Below are positions 35,901-47,052 of a DNA stretch of 64,000 nucleotides, piece after piece (the stretch's first letter is position 1; each line of letters opens with the position of its first letter). A program made the position numbers and the translations under genes. The stretch comes from Alisma plantago-aquatica (Eukaryota; Streptophyta; Magnoliopsida; Alismatales; Alismataceae). Under the pieces are notes generated by a model. The model was given only the letters and a program-made list of their open reading frames with translations, was not told the DNA's origin and searched no databases. The stretch spans positions 262,970,001 through 263,034,000 of the forward strand of contig OY856414.1 in the NCBI GenBank assembly GCA_963693085.1, written 5' to 3'.

Positions 35901-37124
35901 TGTTGAAACAACCTGGTCTTGTCTTTTTGGAGGTAGCATTCCCAAAATAAAAGCACTCACCTGCTCCTTTAACAACATCACATCAGCCTCAAGTATCCTT
36001 CTCTTCTTAGTGATTATGTCCTTCAAGAACTTACCATATGATGGTATCTACTCAATTGCATCGATGAGTGGAATATTGACAGATAATTCCCTAAAACCAT
36101 CTAGGAACTTCTTGAACTACCGATCTACTTTCGTTGCCTTAAAGCTGTTTGGAAAGGGCAATGGGGTCACTAGTATCCTCTCATGAGGTGGTATATAAGC
36201 TTTTGATCTTGTACCCTCCACCTCATCAGCCTATTCCTTAGTTGTCTTCTCCTTTTCTAAAATGTCTGGTTCATCTGCACCCAATGTCATAGTCTGAGTT
36301 GTTGTTCCTATAGAGTCACATGCGTCTGAACTTGATGGTGCATCTGCAGCTTCCTACCACTATGGAGTAGGACTACCTTGACATGTTGATTTCTAAAAGG
36401 CACATTTCTATTTGTTGGGAATCCCTACTGGTTTGGATGCTTCAATGTGCCCAAATCCACTACTATTTGATAGATATGAGTTTCCATGTTGTGGATTTGT
36501 GCCCCTTTAGAATATGATTCATTTTCCTACTGTCTGAAATTATGGATCTTCTTCACCAGGTCATTTGTCTTCTTTGGAGGAAAATAATCCTTGAAGAAAG
36601 CATCAATCATCTGATCCCATGTCTTGATACACTCATAATCGAGATTGTGAAACCACAACTTTGTGTTGTCTTCCAGAGATTATGGGAATATTTTTAGGTA
36701 TATCATAGTTTCCAATATTCTATCTATCTTGACCATGTCATAGTTCTCAACAAAGTTATTGATGTGTGTCATCGGGTATTCAGAACTGTGGCCGTGAAAA
36801 GCTTGGGATTTGACTAATGAGATCAATCCTGGATCGATCTTGTAGCTACCCACATTGATGGCTTGTCTTTTGATTGGTCCTTTTTGAGTTGTAGAGGAAG
36901 AGGCTTTGATCCTCTCCCATGTTGTCTTCTCTTCTACTCCATAGCCCATTTCACTAATTTAGGTTCCTCTGGTGTTTCAGGTCCTTCAGATGGAGGTGTT
37001 GGTGGTGGAGTTCGGTTGACTCTGTCTATAGATCTTCATAATCCCTTTCTCTGTGAAGGAGTTCTACTTGACCTAAACCCAGTGAAGATGGCTCTTCGTA
37101 CTCATGGTCTTGGGTATGCACCAT
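35900..37124 (-). pseudogene. Athila A1 gag
   Basis: Structural protein gene starting at the ATG at 37124 (MVHTQDHEYEE), in the same context (CTTTAGGTACTAGTGC before the ATG) as the A2 gag start at 42225. Recognisable blocks include a proline-rich N-terminal part and KGPIKRQAINVGSYKIDPGL followed by a MTHINNFVENYDMVKID block near 36700-36870, matching the Athila LHISNFLEICDTVK-type core. The rest toward the protease is in broken frames, with a LHINIPF-like linker near 36050. A zinc knuckle is not seen, as is usual in Athila. Confidence 0.8.
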
Positions 37125-37290
37125 GCACTAGTACCTTAAAGCAGCAAAAATAATTGTCAGAACACATCAGTGGAGCTAGAAACAATAATATGATTATAAT
37201 TTAGCTTTTAGAGAAATATAACTAAAAATTATAAAGGGTTGTCCTAGAGTGGCAGAACACAACACTCATAGTGTTGGATGTTGTCATTTC

Positions 37291-37306
37291 CTAGGCAACG
37301 GTGCCA
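37291..37306 (-). promoter_or_regulatory. A1 primer binding site (tRNA-Asp-like)
   Basis: Minus strand TGGCACCGTTGCCTAG, six bases inside the 5' LTR. It matches the Athila-typical TGGCGCCGTTGCCGGG with three differences. Confidence 0.85.
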
Positions 37307-37312
37307 AAAACT

Positions 37313-38876
37313 TGACACGCGTTATTTGTGTGTTATACACAAGTGAACATATTGAAGTAATATGGGCCTTTTTAGACCCGATTCGAACATAGAGAAATGT
37401 ACTCCAGAATACTACTACTAACTATGATTTGATCAACTAGGTTGGTAAAACAGTTGAATTAGTTTGATTGAATAGAAACAAATGTAGAAACAAAATAAGT
37501 TAAAGATATAGTTACTCAAATTAAAAAGAATTCCTCAGGACAATGGTTTCACCACAGATAACATTACAATTAACTCCACACACTAATATCTACTACCCCT
37601 ATCCCTAGATAAAGAGCTTGTAGAAAGAACTAACCACTCCCACAGTGTAGTTCACTACCTATTCTAATGCCAATCCCATTTCCATAGTAATTGGTTGATT
37701 ACCTAGGTGCTTTACGATTAATCTTTGGGTTTCTCCTCTAATTTATTTTCCACCTTTCCCAATGGGTGCAATAAATGGGTAAATCTATGCTTTCTCAACC
37801 CTTAACCTCTCTCCTAAAATAATTGAGGGTATGATAATCTATCTATGGTGATCAAACATAATAGAACAAGACAATTTCATAGATTTATATCCAGAAAATA
37901 GGAATAAAAATGATATTAATGCATGAAAATCAATTACAATACATATCTGCACTACTCCTAGATCCTAAGGAATCAAGGGGTTTATCCCCGCATAGTTTTT
38001 ATAAATGAATATATGGTAGAGAAAGAGAAAAATATGGCAAACATTAGAAAAACTAAAGTAACCCCTGGAGAATGGCCGATACGGATGATCCCCTTTGACG
38101 TATGTGCGATCTCCTATCTTTTGACTGTAGATTCACCCTCCGTAGGTGCTAAGATTATCCCGAATGAAGCCTTTGATTCCTTTCTCACCTCTCCTCTCTC
38201 TTCGGTGTCATTCAACGAAAAAAACTACCTCCTTAGGTCTGGCCAAACTCCCCTCAAGTCATAGGAATCACTCAAGGTACGAAATAATACCAGTTATTGG
38301 ATTAGAGTTATATCTTAAGATTGCCTGATCGGAGAGACTCGATTCTATCAACTTTATAGTCAGTTCTACTGAGTCTGTAAGGTAGCCATAATTTCTAAAA
38401 ATGTTAGTACTATTGACTTGTCTCAATAGCACCGAGTCTTTAGGTCACTCAAACTCTGCCTCAATGATGTGATCTCAGTAGTATCGAGTCGGTGGACTCA
38501 GTAGTACTGAGTTTCCATGATTTATTTCTTGCGCCTTACTTATGTGGTTTCGGTACTACCGAATTTGGGTGTCGGTAGTATCGAGTATGGGTGAGTTTCT
38601 GGTCTAGTACCGACGTGAAGTCAGTACCACCGTATTTTGATGTCCGTAGTACCGAGTCTGTGAATCTCATTTGTACCAAAAATTACACAAGAACGTAGAT
38701 AAGTACTTGGGATGAATATTAAACCATTTCAAGCAGTGAAAATCGTATAATTTGATGCATTTAGATAGAACAGGCCATTGATAGCATTTCATGCATAATT
38801 AATCAAATAAATGACAAATCAACACATAAAATCAAGGATAATATGCCTGTGAAAATGACTAAAAACCCATGCATCA
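37313..38876 (-). mobile_element. A1 5' LTR
   Basis: 1564 bp, homologous over its length to 14571-16114. Motif array at about 38330-38680. It ends GCATCA on the plus strand beside the target copy TACAT. Confidence 0.9.
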
Positions 38877-38964
38877 TACATCCCTTTCCAACATCTCTGG
38901 ACCGCATGGCTCAAGGCTGGGTATGCAACATGCCCATGTGGACCCCACCTACTAAAGGGGTTAT

Positions 38965-38977
38965 GGCTTTGATACCA
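38965..38977 (-). promoter_or_regulatory. Cassandra primer binding site
   Basis: Minus strand TGGTATCAAAGCC, tRNA-Met type, next to the 5' LTR. It fixes the minus orientation of the TRIM. Confidence 0.85.
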
Positions 38978-38978
38978 T

Positions 38979-39270
38979 TTATAGCACCTGGGCCCACTTC
39001 TAAAGGTTGTAGTAGAGTTTCAGGAATGGCGAGTGGCCCCATAGACCACCACTAGTTGTAACTGTGTACTTTGTCCTCACTCATGTGCAAGCCATAATAA
39101 AATTCCTTACTGGTCACCCATCCTAGTACTACTCTAGGATGATCATGCTTAACCAAAGAGTTCTTTAGTGATGGGCTCCCTAAAAAGGAGGTTCACCTTG
39201 GTGATATGAGTAGTCCAATTATTCCTTTTAAGATCAATCTATCTGAGGCCTCAAATCTTGATACGTTACA
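38979..39270 (-). mobile_element. Cassandra 5' LTR
   Basis: 292 bp. The 5S-like segment is at about 39095-39165, with box C word TAGTACTAGGATGGGTGACC on the minus strand at 39112-39131. It is followed by the target copy ATATG (39271-39275). Confidence 0.9.
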
Positions 39271-40486
39271 ATATGTGACCTATATTAGGGGAGTCATAAG
39301 TCAACTACCATCCTAATCTAGAACCTTAGTCCACATTTTTTTATGACTGAGAGAACCCATCCTAAGTGAAGTTGACATGGTAAACTCTCGAGGGATGAGA
39401 GTGTGTGGTCTGGTCACCCCCCTGCCATGCCTAATCAGTGTGAATTATCATTCGTAAAGTGCCTTCGGTGAGGTTTGAACCTGGATCCTTCATTGGGACT
39501 TACCGAGCTCTTACCACTCGGGCTACTATGGCCGAACAACACCTTAATCCACATTAATCATGAGTCATCAGGCATATCCAAATTGGGAGAGTATTAATTA
39601 ATAAATTTCACTATAAAGAGTCATGATATCAAAGATCAAGATCATAATAAGGCAACCATATTTCCAATTTTTGCAAGATCAAAGTCATAATCACATTTCT
39701 TCCCTCTTAAGGTCAAAGTAAGAATATAAATTAGAAATTTAGAAGTAAAATTGGGCACTCCAAGAGTTAGAGAATAATAGGAATGGGATGGAATCTATGT
39801 CCATCTTGTTAATTTAAAATTGAGTTTACAAAGAGGCATATAAATAAATTGAGAAAAAATACTTCTTCTATCAAGGTCTTTAATCTTTATTTTGAGAGTT
39901 AAAGAGAATAGTCATTCCAAGGCATAAAAATGTTATGTATCAAATAGAGGAAACATTTTCCTTAATCACATTTTATGTTTGGTAAATAATATGGAAATGG
40001 ACTTAATCGAATAGGGATCTAAACAGCTATGAGGTATAAGGTGTAGATCCTCCTTATTTCATCATATCAAGATTATTATTTTTTGCCTCATACATAGAAA
40101 GTATATAGTCTGGATTTCGTAAAGTTGAGTTTACATGATCAAAGGGGTCATACATGAGTACTTAACTTCAAGAATGCTTCCATTATTCATAATTGAGTTT
40201 TAAAATTAAGGTCAATTCATGGCATCATCATCATTCTACTCAAATTTTACTAATTCATTCATATTTTAGTTTTCCCAATACATAAGATACCTGTAATCAA
40301 TAAAATCATGTGATTAATTATCGTGAGAGATATTACATGAGGAGATGAGAGACTGGCTAATCATCATCTAATGGGTGGCTTAGGATAGTTCTTAAAGAAG
40401 AGATGAGATGCTACAAGACTCTCTAGGAAAAGTGGAATTAGGTTATAAAGCATGCATGGAGGATATGTGATGGCTCTGATATGATT
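39271..40486 (-). other. G1 internal region, right piece
   Basis: Non-coding continuation of the G1 body after the Cassandra, containing the SINE at 39338-39540. It ends at a Met-type primer site (minus strand TCATATCAGAGCCA, 40471-40484) beside the 5' LTR. The stretch near 40380-40440 matches the G2 body near 5350-5420 in inverse orientation. Confidence 0.75.
39338..39540 (-). mobile_element. tRNA-derived SINE with target duplication
   Basis: A 203 bp minus-strand SINE. From its 5' end (39540) it has a Pol III box A (TAGCCCGAGTGG) and, about 35 bases on, a box B (GGTTCAAACC). A unique body of about 130 bases and a short A run follow (plus-strand TTTTTT next to 39338). It is flanked by a 15-base duplication ACCTTARTCCACATT at 39323-39337 and 39541-39555 with one difference. 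I do not recognise the family from memory. Confidence 0.9.
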
Positions 40487-40552
40487 TGTCACGGAATTGT
40501 TTTTTACCCTAAGTCCAAACTCCTAGTTGCTACATAGACAAAGGCAAGTAGG
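40487..40552 (-). mobile_element. G1 5' LTR, first piece
   Basis: 66 bp of LTR end (minus strand ...CCGTGACA) before the A2 insertion. It matches the end of the G2 LTR (ATGACA and upstream) and continues at 57705 with the GTGCA word. Confidence 0.75.
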
Positions 40553-42046
40553 TGATGCATTGGATAATTGTCATTCTCACATGCTATTACTATGGATTTC
40601 TGTGCACTTATTGTTCATTTTTTGATATCTTTTGTGCATCATTTATCACCATAAGCTTGTGACATTTAATAGCATCAAATAAATGTATTTTAATGTTCCT
40701 ATTAGATTCATTATTATTTGGGAGTATGTTCAATTTTTGTGTATTTTAGGTGAATCTACAAGAAACTATATAACTTCTTACTACTGACCTGCCTGTCGGT
40801 GGTACTGACACTTACTCAGAAAGGAACTTGTGAAATCAAGACAACTCGGTAGTACTGACCAAGGAATTATATACTATTGACAACTTCACAACAATGATTC
40901 AGAAAATCTTGAGAATTCTCGATACTATTGATATCAACTCGGTAGTACTGACAAATGCACAAGCGAATGCAACTATTGAAGTTGTCGGTAGTGTCGACAC
41001 CATGTTGGTATTATCGACACAACATGATAAGGTGGATCTAAAAATCATGTTTAATCTGATAGTTGGAAATGGATGACACCCTAAGTCACTTATATGACTT
41101 AGGGGGATTTTGACCAAACTGAGGTATCTCCTTCTATTCCATTGTATGACAGATGAGAGAAAAGAGAGGATAAAGTAGAGAAGAAAGCCACGTTCTGAGA
41201 GGTTCGGGCACCTCCGGTGGGAAAATTTACAGGCAGAGGACAACAAACTGTCACATTGGTCAAATGAAGTCATCCGGTAGAGCTTCTCTAGGGGGTTATT
41301 TTAGATCCCTAATGTTACCCACATTTTTATTCTTTTCTCTTATGTACTTGACAATGGAATCGAGTGGGACTAATCCCCTTGTTCCTTAGGACCCAAGAGT
41401 ACCACAATTATGCATTGTAATTATTTATTGTGCATTAACATATCTTTTTTCTTAATTTTTGGGCATATTTCTATGAGAGTATCACGAATTATCTATGCTT
41501 GATCACCATAGGTAGTTTTTTAGACTGTTAATTGATTTGAGAGAGGGATTAAGGGTTGGAAAACTCATAGATATACATATTTTATACCATTCTTTGAGAG
41601 AAGGCCTACGAGTGTGAAGAGATTAACCCATAGATTTTGGTAAAGCACCTAACTAATAACTCAATTACTATGAGAGTGGGATTGGTATTAGATTAGGTAG
41701 TGAATTACACTATGAGAGAGGGTAATTCTTGATACATGTCTCCTTGTTCAGGGGTTAGGAGAGATAATTGTTAATGATATGATGTTAATTGCAATGTTAA
41801 CTGAGGCAAAACAATAATCCTAAGTAATTCACTCTACTTTAGACCAAAACCAGTAATCATAGATTTATTTTCTACATCTTAGGTAAATAAACCTTTAATC
41901 AAAGTTTTCATTGGCATAGCTGATCGCATCACAGTTAGTAGTAGTCTCTGGAGAGCGTTTCCATAAGTTCGACATACGAGCCTCTTTGGGCCTATATTAC
42001 ATTGATACATATACTTGCATTTGATGTGTAGTTTATGCACATATCA
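40553..42046 (+). mobile_element. A2 5' LTR
   Basis: 1494 bp from TGATGCATTGG to ATATCA, homologous to the 3' LTR. Motif array at about 40783-41020. A possible TATA box is in CACTTATATGAC at about 41087. Confidence 0.9.
40783..41020. repeat. Self-complementary motif array (A2 5' LTR U3)
   Basis: Variants of CTCGGTAGTACTGAC and GTCGGTAGTGTCGAC at irregular 15-60 base spacing, upstream of the putative TATA box. The counterpart in the 3' LTR is at about 56440-56690. Confidence 0.75.
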
Positions 42047-42052
42047 TGTTTT

Positions 42053-42070
42053 GGCAATGTTACTGGGGAA
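42053..42070 (+). promoter_or_regulatory. A2 primer binding site (tRNA-Asp-like)
   Basis: TGGCAATGTTACTGGGGA, six bases after the LTR, as in A1. It differs from TGGCGCCGTTGCCGGGGA by four bases. Confidence 0.8.
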
Positions 42071-42224
42071 ATGGCAAATCCAGAACTATGAGTGATGTGA
42101 CCGGTCACTCTAGGCCACAACCTTTATTTTCTTTTTATTCTTTCTAAGTTGAAAATCAAATATTATTTATTTAATCACTAATATCCATTCTCACATTGTT
42201 TTAAAAAACTTTAGGTACTAGTGC

Positions 42225-42492
42225 ATGGTGCATACTAGAGCTCATGACTATAGAGAGTCAACTCCACATGTTTCTAGCATGGCAGAGCTCTTACACAAAA
42301 GAAGAGAGTATAATGACTCAATGGGAGGACTTATTCAAACCCCACCACCGACTACTTTGACACCTCCACCAGAGGAACCAAAACCAACTCAAATGGAAGA
42401 CGCAATAAAATAACAGACTATTTGGGAGAAGATCAAGGTGTCCTCCTCAACAATTCACCTATGGCCAATCAAAAGACAAGCCATAAATGTGT
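42225..42492 (+). pseudogene. Athila A2 gag, N-terminal part
   Basis: Starts at the ATG at 42225 (MVHTRAHDYRES), matching the A1 gag start. A proline-rich stretch (TPPPTTLTPPPEEPKP) is followed by a stop at about 42411, then the same frame continues with a WEKIKVSSST block and IKRQAINVCS. TRG1 interrupts here. After removing it and one target copy, the frame runs on as YKIDHGFVALVKH at 51759, as in A1. Confidence 0.82.
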
Positions 42493-44055
42493 GTAGCTGG
42501 TGCGATTCCGCTAGTGGTGCTATACGCTAGCCGATTTGACCCGACTAGATGCGCCCCACGAGGTCGGAATGCACGGTGGATGGGGGTTTGCTTTTGAAAT
42601 TTATAATCCTAAACTAGCTACCTACGTCTACTAAAACACTACACCCGCAAGCGCACGGGGTCGTGTCGTAGTATAGGGAGGTGGCAAGTATAGGGTCGAT
42701 CCACAGGGAAAAGAGGAGGCACTAGAGCTAGGTTAGTTTGGCTAGGTTCCTACTGCGGAGACTAGGGTTAAGGGTTTGAAGGTTGATTTTGATTGTTAAC
42801 TAAGGATAAACAAGCAAGCAATTAAAGGCGAGAATGAAACCTATGTTAACCCTAGACTAGATTAAGACTAAGAAGGAAAGAAAGGACTAAGCTAGGTATG
42901 AAAAGACAAATTATGCTAAGGCAAGCAAGAGAGAAGCAAAAGAGCAATTAAAGAGCTAAGCTAGCATGAACAAGGCAAGAGCAAGGAAAGAATCTAACTA
43001 AGCAAGAAAAGAACTAATTAAGCTAAGCAAGCACAAAACTAGGGTTTCAAACAATAAAGAGGTGTGTGGGCTGTTTAGGGGTATGAACTTATCACTTACA
43101 TTGGGGGGTGACATATGAACATTATGATTCCATTTAGATTATCCAAACCAAACAACAAGTTAGAGTCTAATGAATTGACCTAAGCTACTAACTGGCCATG
43201 GATATGCTAGGTTGTGCATAGGGGAACTAGTCCCTAACACCCCCTACTACCCTTACGAGGCTCAATTGGGTTAGGGATTAGGTTCAAATCAATTAGAGTC
43301 TAATCAAGTCTAGGTTTCTAGATTAGGCATTCCTAGGGCAATTAGGGGCCGAGGGTAGTAATGGGGAGGTGAGATTAGGGTTTTGGACCCCAATTCCCCC
43401 ACATTCTAGCCTTGAGAAGGCTCCATGCTAATTGCACTAGAATTACCTAATCTAGCTACTATGATCTCTCACTTAGGTTTAGGGAGATTGATTAGGATGT
43501 AGGAAGATGGGAGGCAACCTAGGGATCCAAGAATTGGACCTAGGGGCAAATCCCAAAATTCACACATATAAGCAATTTGCCTAAATTCCTAGGTGATTTC
43601 ACACACAAACCAACAACCAATCCATAGAGAATGAGATAGAAATAGAATATAATCATTAACAAATGAAATTACAAAGTTTACATGTCATTTTCCCCCAACA
43701 TGGTATCAAAGTAACATAATTTCCCCCAAACAGCCCACCCAAGGGGCCTAGCTACTCATAGAAATGGAAAATACAAAAAGAGAGAAGAAAAAGGTAGAAG
43801 AAGCCATGGAGCTCGGTGTAGATGAAGGACTCCTCTCCAGCAGCTGCAAGGACATCCTCCTTCTTCTCCTTGGATGAAATGGTGTGGAATGATGGAGGGA
43901 AGTGGATGGAAGGCTTAAATATGGGGGGTTATGTGGTGGAAATGGTGAAATGGAGTGGATTTGAGGTGGAGGTGAAGTGGAATGGAGTGGAGGTGACAAG
44001 GGAGCGAAAATGGGAGTAGAAGGCATCCAACCTCGTGCCCCAGCTGCCACCTAGG

Positions 44056-44063
44056 TATATATA
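44056..44063 (-). promoter_or_regulatory. TATA box of the TRG1 3' LTR
   Basis: TATATATA within CCTATATATACC on the minus strand. The identical box is at 51012-51019 in the 5' LTR. Confidence 0.7.
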
Positions 44064-44139
44064 GGTGTGGGGGAAGCACTAGGTTAAGTAGAGGCAAAAT
44101 GGGGAAAACAGTGGAAAAACTAGGTAGATTAGGTGAGTA

Positions 44140-44540
44140 GAACGGCCGTGGTGAGACACCATGGCCATGGTGGGTAGGGGTGAGCACGGTCGTGGTGGAA
44201 GAGAATGGCCGTGTTCGTTAAAATGGCTAAATGTCAGGTTGGTGGTAAAAAATGGGCCAAAATGGCCACGGCCGTGGTGGTTTGAGGGTAGCACGTCCGT
44301 GCTGCGTAGCACGGCCGTGGTGGGAGTTGGTAGCACGGCCGTGCTACGTAGCACGGCCGTGGTGGGATCTGGTAGCATGGTCGTTCTGTGTGGCACGGCC
44401 GTGGTGGGTGGTCGCAGAATGGACATGCTGCGTAGCACGGCCGTGGTAGAGTATGCTCTACAGCTGCTTTAAAACTGAGATTTTTCATGTGATTTCTTCA
44501 TTTACAGCACGATCGTTCTGTGTTACCACGGCCGTGTTGG
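44140..44540. repeat. CACGGCCGTG palindrome array (TRG1 3' LTR U3)
   Basis: About seven exact copies and as many variants of the 10-base palindrome CACGGCCGTG, usually followed by GTGG or CTGCGTAG, spaced about 20-40 bases. The array begins some 80 bases upstream of the TATA box. Equivalent arrays are at about 51095-51460 in the other LTR and 46378-46550 in the 3' UTR. Confidence 0.9.
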
Positions 44541-44834
44541 GGGCTTAGCTTGCACTTTGAGCTTCAAATTTCATTATCCATGGACTTCTTTGCTTAAGCT
44601 TGACTCTTGTCCACTAGGGGTAGGTTGGGGGAGCTCTGGGGCCTTCTTTGGGCCCCTCAATCTCTCTCGTCCATCCAAGTGTGGTCCAAGTACCTGAAAA
44701 ACATGCAAATAATGTCCATAAGTGCATTTTATACAAATAAGCATATTAGGAGGAATGACATGTAATCTAACAGGTATAGATGTGATTGAAAAACAAAAAG
44801 ACACAAGATTAAGCCCTAAAATAGGGCTGAATCA

Positions 44835-47052
44835 CCACCCCAAACTTAAAACATACTTGTCCTCAAGTATGCTCCAACTCAATCTCTCTACAAACTTTCA
44901 CAATCAAGACATGACAAATGCACTGTAAAAGATTATTATTGTTGAATGGTATCAAAGATGACTAAGTACATGCATTTCACCTCTCTCCTCTCCTTCTTTC
45001 ACAATCCAATCATGAAAAGAGCACAAAGCATATGAACTTCAAATATAGCGCATAGAATACACAAGTTATTCATATTTCTTCCATTAAGTTCCGGGTAAAC
45101 CGTTTCATGGTGGCGTTAATCTAGAATGACTAGGAGTGTTGTTTCACATTCATGCATTCAATCTTATATCTCAAATCACACCAAATGACCCACGTGGCTG
45201 TGGAAAAGGGCAAAATGATCTAAGTTTGATGTTTCCTAGCTCAATGGGTATGAAAGTGGAAGAAAGGGTTGCGGTAAGATTTTTGGAGTGTTTTTACACA
45301 CTCATCTTTTCTTTATTTGAATGCTCTTAAACAGGAGCATCCTTTTATTTTATTTTCTACATTCTATATTTTCTTTTCTTTTCTTTTCTTTCTTGCCCTT
45401 AGTGTAGATAGGGCGTATGGTGGATAGAGTGAAGCGGGGGGGGGGTAAAGATATGGCCACCCCAAACTTTTGGAGGTGGCCAAGGCTGATTATGTGCACT
45501 AGGGCATCTTTTTATGAGGCAGAGGGGTATGAAGATGGAGGAAGAATAGTCGGGTCAAAGAGGGGTCATTGGTATGATTTTCCACATAAGACATCCTGCA
45601 TGAGAATTAATCCAACACTTCATCCAAGATATCACACCACATGAATGAACAAAATGAAATTGGTATATCAATCAAGTGATTCCACAAACACAAAGCGTTC
45701 AAAGCTTGCTCAACTTCACAATTCAACCAAATCATCCACAAACACAAGAGAGGTGATGCACATGTAAAAAGTCAAGAATTGATATCATTTAGCAAAAAAC
45801 ATTGTTAACTCACTTGCATTTGTCAAAGATCATCATTTTTACTCAAAATAGTAGAGATTGGGTCAAAACATACTTTTAGGCAAGAAATCTCAAATTTGGG
45901 CAAAATTGTCCAAAACGGTGCCAAGTTGCCTCCAATCACATCTAAGCCTAAATTATTGAACTTAAAACAACAAACAAGAAAATCCTAGCTAAAACATGTA
46001 GAAATTACCAAGATTATACATGATATGCAATGCATGGCAGAAAGGGAATTTTTTTTGAAAATTACGCAAAAATGGCAGGAAAGTAAACGACATGGCATGC
46101 AGGTATGTAAAGTTGTAAATATGACTAAGGTAGATAGAAAAAACAAGAAAACAAAAGTGGATGTGGCAGGTGAAATGCAAAGTGAAACTAGGGAATACCA
46201 GCCCTACCACCCCAAACGTTTGAATCATGTTGTCCTCAGCATGATCCTAGAGTTTAGGATGATAGGGTAGATGATCATGGCTCTCTAGAGGCTCTGGCGG
46301 TGTTCCTTCCTATGGGGGAGGATATGCGTAGTAGGTGCCGCACTAATCTACATTCACTGGCTGAAATTGGTCTACAGCACGGCCGTGCAGTGTAGCACGG
46401 CCGTGGTGGCTTCAGGTTACACGGCCGTGCTGCCTGGCACGGCCGTGGTGCAGTCCTTTGGCAGCTTTTCTCAATTTTGCTTTTGAATCCAGGGACTTGG
46501 TGTGTTTTTCATGCAAATGACCACGGTCGTATTGATGTGCCATGACTGTGGTGGTCCCTGTAGCTGCTACTCTCAAAATGAGGAACATCAAACACTCAAA
46601 AAATTGACCCAAAGTGATTTTTCTTTGAATCCTTCTCTCAATTGTACTCAAATTTCCTTCATTTCACCCTGTTACCACCTGCACATCTTAAAACTAGACA
46701 AAAACTATTAAACACAAGTGTGTGTGTGCTTTCTTGGAAAGTGTAAAAACAAAGCAATTGTATCAAAAAGTGAAGGTTGGGTCAAAATTTCCCAAACCTA
46801 GGTGGGTTGCCTCCCAGAAGCGCTGAGTTTCTTGCCTTCAACTAGGATTCTTGGTGATTCTTCATTCATTCATCCGTTTGGCATTCTCATGCGTCCATTC
46901 TTGCAAAACATGCATCCTTCCTTTGCACTCAATATGTTTTCCTCATCCCTTTGATCACAATAATCATCATTAACTTCTTCACTTTGATGTCCTTCTCTCA
47001 AATGCCCATTTGGACTTATGAAGTGACCATGTCCAATATCCCTATCTCGGAC
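44835..47052 (-). other. TRG1 3' untranslated region
   Basis: Non-coding stretch between the protease stop and the 3' LTR. It holds the post-ORF AGGCAA hairpin (46803-46816), a short CACGGCCGTG block (46378-46550, four exact copies), a TTTTC microsatellite (about 45370-45395) and the polypurine tract next to 44834. The frames here have no family match. Confidence 0.75.

Larger units (their letters stand above)
14571..38876 (-). mobile_element. Athila-type Ty3/Gypsy retrotransposon A1 (split by C2)
   Basis: Minus-strand element inserted in the Cassandra body. LTRs are 14571-16114 (3') and 37313-38876 (5'). The primer site at 37291-37306 reads TGGCACCGTTGCCTAG, close to the tRNA-Asp site TGGCGCCGTTGCC typical of Athila. 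The polypurine tract CTTAGGGAAGTT abuts the 3' LTR. Flanks GACAT (14566-14570) and TACAT (38877-38881) fit a target duplication with one change. Order along the element is gag, protease, RT, RNase H, integrase, a motif-rich spacer, a third ORF and a 3' UTR, with C2 inserted in the 3' UTR. Without C2 it is about 12.1 kb, a usual Athila length. Confidence 0.92.
14124..39270 (-). mobile_element. Cassandra-type TRIM carrying 5S rRNA-like sequence (split by A1)
   Basis: Two 292 bp LTRs (14124-14415 and 38979-39270) flank a tiny body (14416-14570 and 38877-38978). The perfect duplication ATATG is at 14119-14123 and 39271-39275. The minus-strand LTR begins TGTAAC and ends near GGTGTTACA (decayed in both copies). 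Primer site TGGTATCAAAGCC is at 38965-38977 and a polypurine tract AGTGGGGGAGAT at 14416-14427. With A1 removed the element is about 0.84 kb, the normal Cassandra size. Cassandra is a known non-autonomous plant family whose LTRs carry a 5S-derived Pol III promoter. Confidence 0.92.
42498..44834 (-). mobile_element. TRG1 3' LTR
   Basis: 2337 bp. From right to left in transcription order it has the CACGGCCGTG array (about 44140-44540), a TATA box (44056-44063), a GC-rich leader-like part (43750-44040) and a purine-rich U5 (42770-43040). The frames at 43748-44488 are products of GC-rich and repeat sequence. Confidence 0.9.

Noticed and set aside
39490..39540. A tRNA gene, from the box A and box B motifs
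   Set aside because: No cloverleaf can be completed. An A tail, a 15-base target duplication and a further body of about 130 bases make it a SINE.
43748..44488. Proline-, arginine- and tryptophan-rich frames of 60-120 codons (also at 50701-51408)
   Set aside because: They arise on both strands from the CACGGCCGTG array and the GC-rich LTR leader. They differ between the two LTRs by frameshifts and carry no domain.
44140..44540. CRISPR-like look of the CACGGCCGTG repeats
   Set aside because: Units are 10 bases, spacing is irregular and spacers are themselves related. The sequence is a plant LTR with no cas genes.
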